From assembly GCA_030867875.1 (NCBI GenBank), contig JAOWCC010001634.1:33499867-33563866 (forward strand): a stretch of DNA of 64,000 bases, given 5' to 3'. A program made the position numbers and the translations under genes. Positions within the stretch are counted from its first letter, which is position 1. Each line of letters opens with the position of its first letter. Shown piece by piece: positions 11,511-23,210 of the stretch. The stretch comes from Actinernus sp. WN-2022 (Eukaryota; Cnidaria; Anthozoa; Actiniaria; Actinernidae). The notes below the pieces were generated by a model. That model was not told where the DNA came from. It saw nothing but the letters and a program-made list of their open reading frames with translations, and did no database searches.

Positions 11511-13577
11511 TGGCTGATATTCAGGATATCATTTTGACTGAGGAGGATATTCCTGGAGCAGCATTAAATGGAAGAAATCCGAAAAGCTAAAAACCGAAGA
11601 ACTGAAGTTCTGGTTACGGTGTAGAGGGGATCGTGCGAAAGGCATGAAAACAAAGGCTCAGCTTGTCGAAAGGTTAGTGCCGTTAAGTAATTATTACTAA
11701 CATTTCCAGCTACTTTTCATGTCAAACTCGTTCTCTAAGACATTAGTGAGAATGGGGAAAATATTTGTGTTTGATTGAAGGGTGCTGGAGTTCATAAAGG
11801 CCGGGAAGGATCAAAACATTGTTGACCCCAATGAAGCCCAAATTTATACAAAACGGAAGTGGAATCTCGAGGACAAAAAAGCCAGAGCGCAGCTATTTTT
11901 CACATCAAATATTATATTCCCTGCCGATGACTGGACTACAAAATTGGATGGAATGCCCATTTTTACGAGAGCATAGATGGATCAGCACATTGCAAAGAGT
12001 GGGGAAGCCAACAACCACGTAGGGCATAATCACAGTGTCAGTGTGCCAACAAATCTAAGGAAAGCCAAAACGTTTCTGGAGAATGAATATTTAGAAAACA
12101 TTACAGTTAACAGTAATAATGACCACTTTTTTGTGAAAGGACAATGTTATCACAGCTTTAGAAAAAACGAACCGCCTCATTCTTTAAAGATGGCCTTGTG
12201 TCTGGTGACTGGAAATGTTGGAAATGCCACATGCTCCTGTGTGGCCGGTAAAGTGGGGTTCTGCAACCACGTCTTAGCCCTCATGTTTATGTTTTGTAAA
12301 CTGTCTTTGTATAATTGCAAGGATGTTAGTGATCTGTCTCAACAAAGAGACACTGAAACCACAAAAGCATGTACTTCATCTCTTCAAGTCTGGCATCACA
12401 GGGGAAGGGCAGGCAGTAAGATTCGGCCACAGCCAGTAATGGAAGTAACTGTGTCTAAAACAAAATTAGATGAAGTAAGATCAAGAGATGGTGTCAAAAG
12501 TTTACTGTATGAAGCTAGAAGAACTGCTAAGCCTGATTATGTAAAGCAAATGGAACTGAAATCTACTTTAAGCAACATAAACAATACGATGGGTTTGGTA
12601 CAGGTGTTAAATGTTCCCACAAGTGATGACCACGTCTGCTTTAAAGATACCAAATTTGGAAAAAGTGCAGTAGGCTCATATATTCAAGTTACCAGCTTGC
12701 ATTTACTGAAGCAAATTTCAAAGTAAATTGTAACATTGATTCAGTTCCTAGAGCAACAGTGCCCTCTCCCCCCAACACAGCTGTAAATCATCCTAAGTTC
12801 CCTTTGCAAAGAGATGAATTATATAAACAGCCTGAAGTGCTAACAAATATAGAAAAGGAACTATTGGAACACTTGTCTCTAAATGAGGATACGATCAATG
12901 AAATTGAGAAAGCCACCAGGGGGCAGTCACAATCTGAAGAGTGGAAGGCACAAAGACGACTCAGGATTACTGCTTCAAATTTTGGTAAAGTTTCTAGGAG
13001 GCAGAGAAACCATGAAAATGTTGTCAGGAGTATGTTACAACCCAAACAGTTCTCTTCCAGGGCCACATCACATGGCCTCAAATATGAGCCAATTGCACTT
13101 AGGGAGTATGAAAAATATATATTCAGTATAAGGAGGCCAATGACTATCCTTAGGAGTGGCTTTGTGGTGAGTCTGGATTGTCCTATTCTTGGTTGCTCAC
13201 CTGATGGCAAGGTCATTGATATAGGATGTAGCCAGCCCTATGGATTAGCCGAGGTCAAGTGTCCTGAGACAAAGTTTTTGGTTAGTCCCTTAGAAGCATG
13301 TACTGACCCTGGCTTTTTTTTGGAGGACACTGGTGGTATGCCAAGGCTAAAAAAGAGTCATATCTATTATGATCAAGTGCAGGGGCAAATGGGAGTCACT
13401 GGTGACAGGTGGTGTGACTTTATTACTTATACACACATGGGAATGAGCATTGAGAGAATTGTTTTGGACACATTTTACTGGAGCACACTGAGAAAGAAGC
13501 TCTGTTCCTACTATTTCAATTATTTTAGTTGTTTAGCTGCAGCAGAGTACACTAGAAGTCTACATGTAGCAGCCTAA
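11511..13577 (+). pseudogene. SAP-SWIM-YqaJ nuclease protein of an ISL2EU-type transposon
   Basis: Exon 1 starts at ATG 11511 (MADIQDIILTEEDIPGAAL) and encodes a SAP-like motif (LKFWLRCRGDRAKGMKTKAQ). It ends at 11672 with donor GTTAGT; the intron is 11673-11780 with acceptor AAG, and exon 2 joins in phase (V-E-R-V-L-E-F). A TAG at 11974 interrupts an otherwise continuous frame. A SWIM zinc finger follows (C86, C88, C96, H98 counted from 11977), then, after a frameshift near 12690, the YqaJ/lambda-exonuclease-like domain. That domain has RLRITASNFG, E110, GCSPDG with D149, E165-V-K167 and YYDQVQGQM, counted from 12759. D-ExK plus the glutamine motif are complete, so the ancestor was probably an active DNA exonuclease. 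There are three lesions as assembled: a loss in an A run at 11582-11585, the TAG, and one indel near 12690. Likely role: DNA processing during transposition. Confidence 0.85.
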
Positions 13578-14466
13578 ATACAGCAATAATAGTCACAACC
13601 ACAGTGTCTTGCATGATAATACAGTACAGCGTAGTGGTCAGCTATTTTTGGTATAACCATTATTCAGTAAAACAAAAACAAAACAGGGGCATAGCCAGAG
13701 GGGAGCCCGGTCCCCCCCTTTCGTAAAAAAAAAACGCAACTGAAAAGTAGCGACACAGTAATTAATGCACCTAAAAAGCTAAGTGATTTACTGGGAGCCA
13801 GTGAACAATGCAACAGTCTTACTGGAAAAGGTTGGTGACTGAAAACTGAGATGTACCTCAATAAATGATTGGAGAGGTGAGGGGAGGATGTAGTGATGAT
13901 TGGTGGAGTGCCCCACCCCCTGTATGCAAAATGCGAGCTATTCCCCTGACAGAAGCATGCAAACCACTGTGTTTGTGGGAAATTCTTTAACAAATTAGAA
14001 AATGAAGTTAATAATGAACAGAAGTTGGTTTGTTTCGGTCACTAAAGTTGCATGTAATTTACAACGTATTATCACAGTAACCCATGCCATCATGCATGGA
14101 CAGTCCTTTCAACACAACTGCTGATGTGCATGTAATTTCTAAACCTCTAGAACCTGCAAGAGATACAGTTTAAGTTGTCCTACCATATATAATACATGTA
14201 CATGGCTGTAAGTATGCAGCAGCCTAGCTGGCATTGAATTTGCATGAGTATGGATAATTATTTGTACTTGTACTTATAGTGCAATCATATACATGTATCT
14301 GTTCAACCAGAAATCAAAATATATTTGTTGTGTCCTGTCCTGTCTAGAATCTCAAATTGTAATTCCATTTGCTGACATACATGTAGCAATTTGGACTTTT
14401 AATGCAACCAGGATGTCAACCAGTTGTTTGTAATTCCCAAAAGAAATATAGACATATATCGCTTGA
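13578..14466. other. Noncoding spacer between convergent ISL2EU genes
   Basis: Separates the 3' ends of the nuclease and transposase genes. I see no convincing coding sequence. It presumably holds both 3' untranslated regions. Confidence 0.5.
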
Positions 14467-15780
14467 CTAAGCAGTAATGATAGGGTCTTGGCAATTGCAA
14501 AGGAAAGAGCAAACTGCCCACATTTGATTTATGAGACCAAACTGAGATAAAGGAATTAACCCATCCCATATGTGGAAGTTCTTCACTTTGTTTATTGCTC
14601 TTTCAATGTGGATCCTTACTGAAGCAATTGATTGAGTTGCAACTACATCTTCAGGTGGCATTTGGCTGTTTGAACCTAGAAATGGAGGTATATTCAGTGT
14701 TACACCAACAGATAAAAGATCAGAAATCGTAAATCCTTTATCTGCCATAATACTGTCATTGTCATCAAAGGGTAAATCCAACAGGCCACTGCGTTGTACT
14801 AATTCTCGATCAGAAATACTGCCGGTATATAACTGACTAATAAATGTTATTGCTCCCCCAGGAGAGATTCCAAGAAGACCTTTCAGTGTTACATGATTTT
14901 TGTAAGCACTAAATAGTTCACTATTTAGCAAAAGGCTGCTGGGCATTGAGCACTTTACCTCGGTGCAGTCTATTATGATCCTTGTGTTTGAGTATTTCTC
15001 TTTAAAAGCCATGGGCATTGAAGCATCCACTTCTTTCCGGGTAGGCCATAGATTGAGCTGACCAAATTTTAAATACATGAAGTTGATCCAAGAAATCAAT
15101 ATGCGGCTGACTGTAGCCTGACATACATTAAATAAATGAGCAAGGTGGAGTTCATTGAATCCTTGTCGCAGACGACACAATACCATAAAATATTCATTAT
15201 CCGTTCTGAACTTCCGTTGTCAAGAAATTCATATACAGGGTCAAGAAATTCATATACAGCAAGCAATGCTTCGTAGCTTGGAAATCCTGTGTAGAAACTA
15301 ATCATCTTGCTGTCATTCTTGAATCTTTCAAGTGAAAATACCACTCGTTGCAAATTTTCTTCCGATTCTTTGGTTTGCAGCTGAAGAGAGGTCTTAAGCG
15401 ACTTTATTTCGGCCTCTAAATCTAATACTTTTTCAAGTTCACTAATATTGGTGTCGGTTTGTGAGCCACGGTGCTCTTGAGTGTTGCTGTTCACTATTAC
15501 AATATCTCCAACCTGACCAGAAGTAGAGTCATAGGCATTGTCAGTAGATGTGTTTACAAATATAACATGTGTACTAGCTGGCTTCAATATTTGCTTTGTC
15601 GCTTTTCTTCTTTTTTTTCGGCGATAACCCTTCTCTTCTACTGGGAAGCTTTCGTTTAGTTTTTGTGGCCTCTTTCCACTGGAAAAAGGAAGGAACGGCG
15701 CCCTCTTTTGGATAAATTCGACCCGCTAAACTTTTAGTTTAGTCATCTGGTTTAAAATGGAGTGAGCACACCTTTGTCTC
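14467..15780 (-). pseudogene. THAP-DDE transposase of an ISL2EU-type transposon, frameshifted and 5'-truncated
   Basis: The N-terminal remnant (15780-15590) reads as the end of a THAP zinc finger: VCSLHFKPDD, then GAVPSFFQW, then a lysine-rich linker. One TAA lies just after VCSLHFKPDD. A coiled-coil-like segment follows at 15587-15250 (ELEKVLDLEAEIKSLKTSLQ) and ends in FYTGFPSYEALLAVYEFL. After a frameshift near 15215 comes a helix-turn-helix (ELHLAHLFNVCQATVSRI) and the DDE_Tnp_4-type core: D73 in IIIDCTEV, D149 in IMADKGF, E195 in HIERA (counted from 15186). It ends at 14467. A 21-bp tandem duplication (GTCAAGAAATTCATATACAG twice, 15220-15262) sits at the frameshift, and part of the FYTGF-to-HTH linker appears deleted. 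The first zinc ligands of THAP are missing because a LINE starts at 15796. Confidence 0.82.
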
Positions 15781-15795
15781 TTTCTTTAGTTCAAA

Positions 15796-16440
15796 TTATT
15801 TATATTGGAATGGGTTGTTTACCTGAATCAATCGGTAACCAGTGTAAGCCTTTAAGGACAGGTGTGATATGATCATAGCGTTTGACTCCAGTGATAAGAC
15901 GTGCAGCTGTATTTTGGACACATTGCAGTTTATCTTTTTCGTATTTTGGTAGACCGTATAGAAGGCTGTTACAATAGTCCAAGGGTGAGATAATAAAGGC
16001 ATTTACTAGTACTTTAAGGTTATCTTGGGAAAGATATTTCCGTATGCGCCCAATAGCCCTTATAGATAAAATAGCTTTTTTACAGATTTCATTAACATGC
16101 TGGGTAAAGTTTAAGTTCTTGTCTAACGTAACTCCAAGATTGCATACTTTATCAGTACGATGGTGGTGTTGGTGAATCAGAAAATCCGAATAGTAGGGTT
16201 TTTCATAAAGCGAGATGTAAAATGAATAACTTCTGTTTTCCCTGCGTTACATAGTAGCATGTTTTGAGTGTTCCATGACTTCTACGCAGCTGCGAAGAGT
16301 GTCAAGTGCAGTAGATTGATTATTTGGATTTATAGCAATGTATAGTTGTGTATCATCAGCATAGAACATGCAGTTTAAGTTATGATGACAAATTGTGTAA
16401 ACAGGAGAGGTCCAAGTGGTTGCCGGTGAGATGTGCCGGT
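15796..16440 (-). mobile_element. LINE RT fragment
   Basis: The minus strand reads SPATTWTSPVYTICHH then MFYADDTQLYIAI (catalytic YADD, near 16375). After frame changes come NLGVTLDKNLNFTQHVNEIC and RKYLSQDNLKVLVNAFI, then MDYCNSLLYGLPKYEKDKLQ and ARLITGVKRYDHITPVLKGL, ending at about 15796 with HWLPI. This is L2/CR1-type RT palm and thumb without either end. It interrupts the THAP exon of the ISL2EU transposase. Confidence 0.82.
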
Positions 16441-16479
16441 GAGCTGTGCTGGAAGCGTTCAATCATGTTTTCAGTTTTC

Positions 16480-18020
16480 CATACATTGTCTGTAAATTTT
16501 CCCGCCGACTTTGACTCGTTTTTACTCGGGTTTCCGAGCCAACTTTTCTTCATATAAACAGGGCCTTAGACGGTCTGAAGGATGGAAGTTCCCAACCGAA
16601 ATTATTTTTTGTCACCCCGAAATTGCTGTGGGAAGTAAGGAGTGCAGAAGTATGTTCCTGCACAGCACTTACCAAGAAAGAGTCGTGGTCGATGAAACCA
16701 TTGCATTGTATACTCGTAAGTCATGTTCACGACACACGACATTTTACTGATAAGAAAACTCTTGTGGGAAATAACAACACAATATCGAGAGTTAATTGCA
16801 AATGCCAACACAACTTGTTTAAGCTGTTGGTGGATGTATAAATAAAACATATTGGTTCACTTTTTCATGTGGTTGAGTGTTATCAATATAATAACATTAC
16901 CCACTGAGGCTGCGTGTACCGACTATAATTTAAGTTATATAAAGCGAAAAACGTCTCCGGATACATATTGTTCTATTCTTTCCAGGGATTAGACAATAAT
17001 ACGAAGTGTTGCATACAATCACTATTGGTAAAAATGGACTTTTTAGGAAATACTCCTGCTAGGTAATGTGTAGATATAATTATAATTTGAAATAGTGCAA
17101 ACACAGGGAGCCCACACATAACGTTTGTATTTGATTTTAAAGGGAATGTATGAGGATTAAGTTAAAGGATCGGAGTATTGCAAACATATCAAACAATTTA
17201 TTGAGAAAACTGTCGTTCCTGAGAGCTTCCTGTGATATTCCATATATGTTCAATACATCCCATATTTGGAAAGCAGGACGGATCGTCGAATACTAGAACA
17301 CGTTCAGGAAGTGTAGCGAGCCGGCAGAAGAGAGGCGGATACAACATAGACTACAGGAAGTGCGATTAAAAAAATCGAATTGTTATTTGAAAAGGATGAG
17401 CGTATGCCTCACTAGCATCTAATCAGGCCCAAATATTACTCTGAACGACAACAATTGTTTGAAATGAACATGCATATTTGAATGTAAAATAAACGTTAAT
17501 TTACCTTATCTATTGTGGTTTGTCGTCCTGGTGGCTTAAAATGTCAAATCTTGGCGATTTATGAGGGTCTTGAGTTCATTGTTCCCTGTGGTGCAGAGCA
17601 GCAGTACCTGGCAGGCATCTAGATTGATAGGAATCTGTTGACCAACAATATGCCACCAGAACTAGGTGTTCATTAGTATAAATCTTGAATGTTTATTCAA
17701 TGTAAACAGTACATACATTACTTGGATTAAACATATATAGCACCCCTGTCTACACAATAACTGTAGTAGTGCCCCCTCCCCCACAATTAAGCTGTAGTCA
17801 GTACATATACTAACTTCTTAAACTTTTATAAAACCTTAACATGTAGAAACTCTTACAAAAGTCACTTCAGTTTGTTTACCATGCCATTATCTCCAGGTAT
17901 CAAGAAATATAAACACTATCTTTCCAAAATTGTATATTTAAAGTACACAAGCACAATGTACCAAAAATTGCAGGAACAATTAGCAGCTTTGTAAAATACA
18001 ATTTGTTGTTTTCAGTTCAC
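16480..18020. other. Unassigned DNA
   Basis: No domain recognised. 16527-16562 contains a transposon-end-like sequence (minus strand GGCCCTGTTTATATGAAG). 16623-16841 has a 72-codon + strand reading frame with several cysteines and an AATAAA at 16842, but no family I know. The rest (16870-18020) is AT-rich with no long frame. It could hold the displaced 5' part of the ISL2EU transposase gene. Confidence 0.4.
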
Positions 18021-18024
18021 TGGC

Positions 18025-20902
18025 TCATTGGTTTTTGCCCAACCGGCTACAGGTTCCTCTACTCCTCTCCCAGAACTGACACTCGTGGTGGGGGAACTGG
18101 TCTGCTATTTAAGAAATCCTTAAGATAAGTAATCAGCCAAAAGGGAACTTCAAATCGTTCGAATACATGGATATTGTTTTGAATAATTCATCCCAAAATG
18201 TGAGGGTTGTTATTGTGTATCGGCCACCTCCATCGGCGTCGAACGGACTCACCCCTCATATGTTTTTTGATGAATTCTCTACTCTCATTGAACAGTTGGC
18301 CATATATGACGGCAATATTTTGATAGTCGGTGATTTCAACTTTCACTTGGATATTACTAATGACGTATAGCGCGACGCCTATGCTAGCAAATTTACCTCA
18401 CTTCTCGACTCGTTTAATCTGACTCAGCACGTTCATGGACCGACGCATAATCATGGTCACACCTTGGATCTTGTGATAACTCGATCAAGTGAGAACATGG
18501 TCTCAGGCGTTAAAATCGACTCGTGCGATGTGTTTTCGGACCATAGTGCTGTCGCATTTCATTTACACATCAAGAAACCACATTATGAAAGGAAACATTT
18601 CATACAGAAATACACGGTCCATTGATTTCCAGCAGTTCTCTGAAGATTTTAGGAAATCATTGTTACTCCTTGATTCGCCCAGCAATGTAGACAGTCTGGT
18701 TAGAAGCTACAACGATGTGTTAAAATCATTACTTGATGTTCATGCGCCTGAGAAAACAAAATGGGTAACTCTACGCTCGGCAGCTCCCTGGTTTTCTGAA
18801 GAAATTAATCTGGAGAAAATAATACGGAGGAGACTGGAACGCCGCTGGCGCATGCATGTCTAAATTTGCTTCTTATAAAGATCGTTATATAGAGCAATGC
18901 AATGTGGTCAAGGATATGATCACATCAGCTAAAGTTAACTACTATTTCGGCATAATAGATGCCCATCAGGGTGACCAGCGAGTCCTTTTCCAGACTGTTG
19001 ACAAGTTACTGCACAAGAAAGTAGAGCCGTGTTACCCGTCATGTCACTCTGATTACGAACTGGCTGAGAGGTTTGCTGATTATTTCACCAATAAGATTGT
19101 GAGTATTCGTAATAATCTCTCGGCTGATGCAGGTGCATGTGAGGTTGATTTTCCTGACTCAGCTTCACTTTATTCTCGTGAGCTTTCTTGTTCATTTTGA
19201 GCAAGTAACAGTTGAGCATGTAGAACATCTCATATTAAGCATGTCAACTATTAAGTCCTGTTCTCTGGACCTAGTACCTGCAAGTGTACTAAAAGGCTGT
19301 TTACTAGATCTCCTGCCTGTCATCACCCAGATGATCAACATATCCTTCCAGACCGCGATCGTTCCTGAGGTCCATAAGGAGGCGCTGCTAGACCCTCGTC
19401 TTAAGAAGGCTGGCGCTGACTTTGAGGAGTTTAGTAATTTTCGACCTGTTTCGAATCTTATGTTTACTTCTAAAGTGTCAGAAAAAGCTGTCGCAGTTCA
19501 GTTTGAAAATCATGTTGCTGTTAACAACCTGGGCGAGCAGTTTCAGTCAGCGTACAAGAGGTTACACAGCACTGAGACTGCTCTACTTTGTGTTCAAAAT
19601 GATATCTTAAGAGCTGTAGACGCAGATCGCTCAGTTATCTTAGTGTTATTAGATCTGTCTGCAGCGTTTGATACGGTAGACCACACTATATTATTACATA
19701 GGTTATCTAGCCGGTTTGGTGTAAAGGGCATGGCACTGTCTTGGTTTTATTCATATCTCACCAATAGAAAGCAGTTCGTTAAAGTACGCGAGGGGATGTC
19801 TTGAAGTCGCGATCTTTTATGTGGAGTACCCCAGGTTCGGTATTAGGCGCAATGCTCTATTTGCTATATACCTCTCCTCTTGGGGATATTGTCAGGCATC
19901 ATGGTATGCTTTTTCATTTTTATGCTGATGATATGCAAATTTATTTGTCCTTCGAGTCAACATCAGATATACAGAAGGACGCCGCTGTACGTAACATCCA
20001 GGCATGCATTAGTGATATTAACAAGTGGATGTTAATCAACAAACTAAAGCTTAATAATGATAAGACAGAGGTTCTAGTTATTAATGTGAAACACCGTCCA
20101 CGCCCAGACTTAGATTTCCTGTTAGTTGGAAATGAGCGTGTCACACCATCAGCTCATGCTCGAAATCTGGGCATTATATTTGATAACTCTATGTCATTAG
20201 AACGTCAGGTTGCTGCTATTTGTATGGGTGCTTTTTTCCATATTAGAAATATTGCTAGAATTAAGAAGTACTTATCGGAAGGTAGTATGAAAATCCTAGT
20301 TCATGCTTTTGTTACTTGTAAGCTAGACACTGGAAACTCGCTACTAAGTGGACTTCCGGGTTACTTAATTAAGAAACTGCAGTCAGTTTAAAATTGCGCC
20401 GCTCGCCTTATTGTTGGTGGTGGAAAGTATGATCATATTTCACCTGTTCTTCAGCGTCTCCACTGGCTACCCGTAGAAAAACGAATAACTTATTAGATAT
20501 TACTTCTTACATATAAAGCTCTAAATAATCTGGCTCCTACCCACATTCGTAATATGGTAGAGTACTATACTCCTCCTCGTAATCTTAGGTCTTCCAATAA
20601 GTTCCTTCTGACGAAGGTTCCTACAGTCAATTTAAAGAGCTATGGAGAAAGGGCTTTTTCTGTTATTGCGCCAAAACTGTGGAATTTGTTGCCACTTACT
20701 ATTAAGTTATGCCCCTCGGTGGGAGTCTTCAAAGCTAAGTTAAAAGCATATTTATTTAAGGAAAGTTTTTATTAGTTTAGTTATTGCTTAGATCGTAAGA
20801 TTTTATAGTTCTTGTAAATTAACTTGCCTGTGTTCCAGCTATGCAAAGCGCCTTTGGACGTTTAGGATTAAGGCGCTATATAAATGTAGAATTATTATTA
20901 TT
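18025..20902 (+). mobile_element. Nearly full-length decayed L2-like LINE (endonuclease + RT + 3' tail)
   Basis: The endonuclease remnant starts near 18045 (GYRFLYSSPRTDTRGGGTGL). It continues with VVIVYRPPPSA, ILIVGDFNFHLD, HTLDLVITR and DVFSDHSAV (to about 18560; one TAG at 18367). The linker 18590-19200 includes HAPEKTKWVTLRSAAPWFS. RT: FRPVSNLMFTSKVSEK, FQSAYKRLHSTETALLCVQN, LLDLSAAFDTVDH, then after a stop GSVLGAMLYLLYTSPL and HFYADDMQIYLSF (YADD). The C-terminus is AARLIVGGGKYDHISPVLQ, then HWLPVEKR, RNLRSSNKFL and SYGERAFSVIAPKLWN, stopping at 20773. The 3' tail carries a GCGCCTT..AAGGCGC stem and (ATT)n at 20889-20902. There are about six lesions. It is the most complete LINE here; its 5' untranslated region is not recognisable. 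Confidence 0.9.
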
Positions 20903-21135
20903 ATTACTTAGACTTACAACTTCTTTTTAATTTGGTTTCTGATTGGTTTACACATCCAAATAGCTTTGGTTGGAGTAGTGACCAATATGTCTTGTAGACC
21001 AGCATTTTTGTATTAATATGCATTGTACCTCATTTGTGTATAGGGGATATGACTTCAGACCCAGTTATAGTAGGCTAGAATGCATCATTTGCTGGTTTTC
21101 CCCAGCTGTCCAATGGTGGCTCTCACAGCAACACC

Positions 21136-21908
21136 AACTAAACTTGGGCATGCGCAGTAATTTTTTTTCTTCGATGAAACAAGATGGCGTCAAACGTACA
21201 GATGTCAGCTGAATAGGGAAACAAAAAGGAAAGGTTTCGGTGGGATAAAAATGGCAAAATCGAAAATGTAATCGGATGCCCGGCTACTTATATAGCAAAG
21301 ATGGAGAACAGCAATAATGATTTTAATGCGGATAAAGTGAAGCAGTTATATGAACACGAACCGACTTTCTTTGGGCCACCTATAATCCTGGTCAAATGTC
21401 TTTGGGACACACAACTTCTAACGTAGTGATGACCAATTGCCTACACTCAGTATCCGAGTAGTACGTTGTCACAATCCACCCCTCCCCCAGACAATGTTGG
21501 GATATTGGGTCATTGAACAGGTTGAATTGGGGGAGGAGGATAACAAATCTGAAAAGTCGCAAATTCTCCAAAACATTACTGTGTCCCAGATTGTAGCGTT
21601 ACACCATCACCAGCACCAGAACTTGACGATGAACAGGAGAAAGCTGATATCCAGAAGCGACAACAAAAATGACAAGGAGCTCATTAACAAAGGGTATACT
21701 CGCATTCAAGAGAAGCTGAAGGAAATAAGACAGCTGTTTGCGAATGCTGTTACTACTGGTTCTAGAAGCGGCAATGGCAAAATCGTGTTGGAATTTTTTG
21801 ATCAGCTAAAGCAGATCTGGGGTGGAAGCCCATCTACAGAGACATCTTGATAAGAGTTCTCCCGCGCAATTTCAATTGAGCCCGGGCTGAAATTTGCCAT
21901 GTAATTGT
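21136..21908 (+). mobile_element. 3' part of the MYB/SANT-like transposon
   Basis: 21136-21260 repeats 7466-7605 (GGGCATGCGCAGT..ATGGCGTCAAAC). It encodes MASNVQMSAE, stop, GNKKERFRWDKNGKIENVIG, CPATYIAKMENSNNDFNADK and HEPTFFGPP, a compact MYB/trihelix-like DNA-binding domain. A second reading segment (about 21600-21850) gives KDNKNDKELINKGYTRIQEK, LKEIRQLFANAVTTGSRSGN and VLEFFDQLKQIWGG. The right end (CCCGGGCTGAAATTTGCCAT at 21882-21901) is the inverted counterpart of the terminus at 7219. The protein is probably a Harbinger-type accessory DNA-binding protein; no transposase is present. Confidence 0.6.
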
Positions 21909-22124
21909 TTCTGATGCCGCAATAAAATATACAATTATGAAAAATACATACACGCGCTACTGTACAATGAACCGAAAAATAATTAATACTGAGGCCAAAC
22001 CCCAAAGTCTGATAATAAATTACTTATATTATTGTTCTTTGTATGATTGTTGTTCTTTGTATTATTGTTGTTCTTCGAAATATTATTGTCCTTTGTATTA
22101 AGCGGAGACAGGAACCTGTTAATT

Positions 22125-22195
22125 GCGGTTACTCCTGAAAGAGTGTTTATAACACTGAGTGGAATTACCATTTCCCAGGAAAAGCTTTCCACCGT
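22125..22195 (-). pseudogene. Scrap of a GPCR N-terminus related to the genes at 31714 and 35970
   Basis: Minus strand ESFSWEMVIPLSVINTLSGV parallels LSREMAISFSVINAFSAV at the start of the two GPCRs, with nucleotide similarity across roughly 75 bp. It then runs into an asparagine-rich low-complexity sequence. The flanking DNA (GATGCCGCAATAAAATA at 21914) matches block A. The match is short, so this is a suggestion rather than a firm call. Confidence 0.45.
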
Positions 22196-22321
22196 TATGA
22201 AATAAAAATTGACACATTTTCAATGCCATATCTGTACAAGGATTGAAAAAAATGAAACACGTTCAGATGTGAAGAAAATACAGATAGAAATCTAATAATG
22301 ACTTGTTTCAGTGTTGTTTTT

Positions 22322-22739
22322 AATAGACCATTTTCTCAAGTATGCGCACGCAACAGGCTTGACGGGCCGGTAAATACTTCACGTGGGAATCACGTAGTGG
22401 TTTCCTATAACCCTCCCTATTATTTCAACCAATACTAAATCCAAGCTTTTTGCTCTGACGAAGGGCTAACGCTCGAAACGTCAGCTGCTACTTGCTTTCC
22501 ACGGCGGTTAACATACCTCAATCGACTTTAGTTGATTACATACCAGTCTAAATCCAAGCTGCCTACATGAAGTATTTCTTGGCGGGCCGTGAGTTTTGTT
22601 AACTTTTGTTAGACTCGTTCTGATGCGACAGCCTTTGTTATTCAAATTATCGGCTATTGTTCAACAATTGGCGGCTATTGTTCAAAAAGCGATTTGGCGG
22701 GCCAATATTGCGTGCGCATACCTGAGAAAATGGTCTATT
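22322..22739. mobile_element. MITE with 32-bp terminal inverted repeats
   Basis: The ends 22322-22353 and 22708-22739 are inverted repeats matching at 31 of 32 positions (AATAGACCATTTTCTCAAGT...). It is 418 bp and noncoding, so a non-autonomous DNA transposon. Inside, 22455-22485 contains CTGACGAAGGGCTAACGCTC followed by GAAACGTCAGC, a motif I associate with Penelope-like element ends. The element lies against block A copy 2. Confidence 0.85.
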
Positions 22740-23210
22740 GTCTTTACTTGCTTAATAATGAAACGTTCACTGATTGGGTTGCATTTTGTGTGTTTATAAG
22801 TGCAAGTAGCGCCATAACACTCCATTAACTCTTTTTGCCCCAAATTCTATTTCTGATATATTTCAGTTATCTAAATTTGTTTTCATCGAGCGGCTGAGGA
22901 GCAGCAATTAAACTAGAAAAAAGCTACCCGAATTGGGGGACTGTTTCATCTTGTGATGTCACAATGGAAACTTAGTACGGGATTTTATTGTGGTAGTTCT
23001 CTCTTGGGAGGGAGTTGATTCATCTTATGACGTCACAGGATCTGCGAAAAGTAATCAAAATTGAAATGTTACAAAATTTGCAAGATTAATACCTTTTTGT
23101 GGATGAGAAACAAACACAATAGTACAATTATTATTTTTAGCATGATACTTGCACTCATGATACTTGCACTTTAAACTCACTGGTACTGAATTATTGAAAT
23201 TCAGTACCAC
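22740..23210 (+). repeat. Block A, copy 2 (truncated)
   Basis: Matches 6130-6575 and 34385-34825: CTTAATAATGAAACGTTCA, TTTCATCTTGTGATGTCAC, GACGTCACAGGATC, ACAAAATTTGCAAGATTAAT. It is cut by a LINE fragment at about 23211 within the sequence TACTGAATTATTGAAA. Confidence 0.8.

Larger units (their letters stand above)
11511..15780. mobile_element. ISL2EU-type DNA transposon (nuclease + transposase, convergent)
   Basis: Two convergent genes: a SAP/SWIM/YqaJ-nuclease gene on + (11511-13577) and a THAP/DDE transposase gene on - (15780-14467). They are separated by about 890 bp of noncoding DNA. As I recall the repeat literature, ISL2EU elements are characterised by a DDE transposase paired with a YqaJ-type nuclease. 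I could not locate terminal inverted repeats. The right side is broken by a LINE at 15796 that removes the start of the THAP domain, and the left border lies somewhere in 11290-11510. Both genes carry disabling changes as assembled. Confidence 0.75.

Noticed and set aside
16623..16841. Small cysteine-containing gene
   Set aside because: 72 codons, no family resemblance, no clear exon signals; left as unassigned DNA.
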